Assembly (NCBI GenBank): GCA_963676635.1
Contig: OY781105.1
Span: forward strand, 3,658,001 to 3,722,000
Length of the DNA: 64,000 bases
Reading direction: 5' to 3'
From: GCA-002708315 sp963676635
GTDB taxonomy: Bacteria > Bacteroidota > Bacteroidia > Bacteroidales > F082
Below are positions 63,080 to 64,000 of this stretch, one piece after another. Positions within the stretch are counted from its first letter, which is position 1, and each line of letters opens with the position of its first letter. A program made the translations under genes and the position numbers. The notes below the pieces were generated by a model that ran no database searches, was not told where the DNA came from, and was given only the letters and a program-made list of their open reading frames with translations.

Positions 63080-64000
63080 TTAATCTTTGTTAATATGTGG
63101 TGTTTTGTTTACAAGAAAACGGTTGTACAATAACAGGCAAAGTGCTGAAAATAAACCTATAGATAGAACTATTATCCATATGTTGGACGGTGAATAGTAT
63201 GTCCATAAATAGTTTGTAAGTTCGTGTGGGGTCATGTGTAATTGGCGGGCTGCTTCATTGAATGTTTCACTTTGGGTGAGATTGTCTGATAGTTCAATAC
63301 CCCTTGAGCTTAGCTCTTTCTTTAATAATGTATTCTTATCACTTATCGATTGGTACACGCTTCCGGAAATAGCTCCTGCCATGATACTTCCGAAGAATAC
63401 TGGCAGAAATGAATATCCCATGTACAGTGCTTTTTTCTCGGTGGAGGCTATCTTGCCTATGTATTCTGTTATTTTTGGTGATGCTGCCATTTCTCCTATT
63501 GAGAATATAAACATGGCTGCTATGGTAAATATCACATTCTGCGTAAGCAATGTTAAAGCCATGCCTATTGATGCTATTATAAATCCTGACAGCATTGAGT
63601 CGAGGGCTTTCTTTTTCATTACTATTGTTGATACAATTACTTGAAAGAGAATGATGAACATTGCATCGAAGTTGGTGATGAATTCTGATTCCATTTGACC
63701 GTCATGACCATAATTTTCGGCAATAAACGGGATGTTCATATGGAAGAAATTGTACACTGTTGATGTGTCAACCCATTGGGCTATAAAAACCGGAAGAGTA
63801 TAAAACAGCTGGTAGTACATTGTCCAGAATCCTGCTACTATTATTAGAAATATCATAAACTTCCAGTCTGTAAACACCTTTGCAATATTGGTTGCAACAT
63901 TTTTTAATGCTAACGATAATGTTTCTGATTTTACAGTTCTTTCGGGCTCTTTGTAGAAGAACAATAATATATAGTTAATAATAAAAAATGCTGCACTTAT
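63080..64000 (-). CDS. MFS/POT-family transporter, C-terminal part (N-terminus outside window)
   Basis: The frame is open to the window edge, giving ~306 residues. Six or more hydrophobic helices, with IFSIGEMAASPKITEYIGKI and KKALYMGYSFLPVFFGSI resembling peptide/proton symporters of the POT/MFS group in Bacteroidota. A long periplasmic or cytoplasmic loop (~70 residues, ISDKNTLLKKELSSRGIEL onwards) lies before the last helix. The missing N-terminal half holds the POT signatures, so the substrate class is tentative. Confidence 0.75.
   Translation of the reverse strand: MSAAFFIINYILLFFYKEPERTVKSETLSLALKNVATNIAKVFTDWKFMIFLIIVAGFWTMYYQLFYTLPVFIAQWVDTSTVYNFFHMNIPFIAENYGHDGQMESEFITNFDAMFIILFQVIVSTIVMKKKALDSMLSGFIIASIGMALTLLTQNVIFTIAAMFIFSIGEMAASPKITEYIGKIASTEKKALYMGYSFLPVFFGSIMAGAISGSVYQSISDKNTLLKKELSSRGIELSDNLTQSETFNEAARQLHMTPHELTNYLWTYYSPSNIWIIVLSIGLFSALCLLLYNRFLVNKTPHINKD

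Overview
The window comes from the chromosome of a member of the Bacteroidota, most likely an anaerobic or facultative marine-type lineage of the Bacteroidales/Marinilabiliales kind. The grounds are a 288-residue primary sigma factor, promoters of the TTG-N19/20-TAnnTTTG type, a secreted protein with a type IX secretion sorting tail, a DUF5686 protein, a TonB-dependent receptor, a fused alpha-beta 2-oxoacid dehydrogenase E1 and a long GAPDH. The assignment is by gene content only. No rRNA, tRNA, insertion sequence, prophage or CRISPR array was seen.

Layout. 1-3.2 kb: a DUF5686 outer-membrane protein (cut by the window edge), a MazG-like hydrolase and a divergent rRNA methyltransferase. 3.5-11.9 kb: a copper-type efflux locus (HMA protein, CusB with a fused HMA domain, CusC, CusA) with a one-component HMA-AraC regulator; between cusA and the regulator lies a 22-bp tandem array. 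12-17.4 kb: M20 peptidase, acylphosphatase, CrcB, DUF493, LpxR-like protein, phosphoesterase and DUF2007. 17.9-30.5 kb: a large leftward operon for an Mbh/Mbx-like, Mrp-linked membrane oxidoreductase. 31-32.4 kb: two tandem FNR-type regulators. 32.4-38.6 kb: two histidine kinases, one with nine PAS domains. 39-46 kb: E1 dehydrogenase, a second 22-bp array, exonuclease III, DUF3089 and a TonB receptor. 46-58.5 kb: housekeeping genes (yidC, pyrG, gap, rpoD, degP, dapF, ygiQ) with a three-gene SPFH cassette between yidC and pyrG. 58.5-64 kb: DUF4136 lipoprotein, MnmD, a SpoU methyltransferase, the T9SS protein and a partial MFS/POT transporter.

The most interesting system is the 17.9-30.5 kb operon. 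Its order (MrpE, F, G, DUF4040, MrpA-end/MrpB fusion, MrpC, double MrpD-like antiporter, NuoH, NuoB, NuoC, NuoD) resembles archaeal Mbx rather than bacterial complex I. The large subunit carries CxxE in place of both hydrogenase CxxC motifs. The terminal ferredoxin subunit is fused to a GltD/NfnB-type flavoprotein, followed by a dihydroorotate-dehydrogenase-like protein. I infer an NAD(P)H- or ferredoxin-linked, ion-pumping complex whose acceptor is probably not H+. The double antiporter gene carries an apparent one-base deletion at about 25262.

A second theme is two intergenic arrays, 30 kb apart, with the same plan: a 22-bp period made of a 12-bp TGAT-N4-ATYA palindrome and a 10-bp spacer. 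The core resembles an FNR-type operator, and two FNR-type proteins are encoded between the arrays. A functional link is only a hypothesis.
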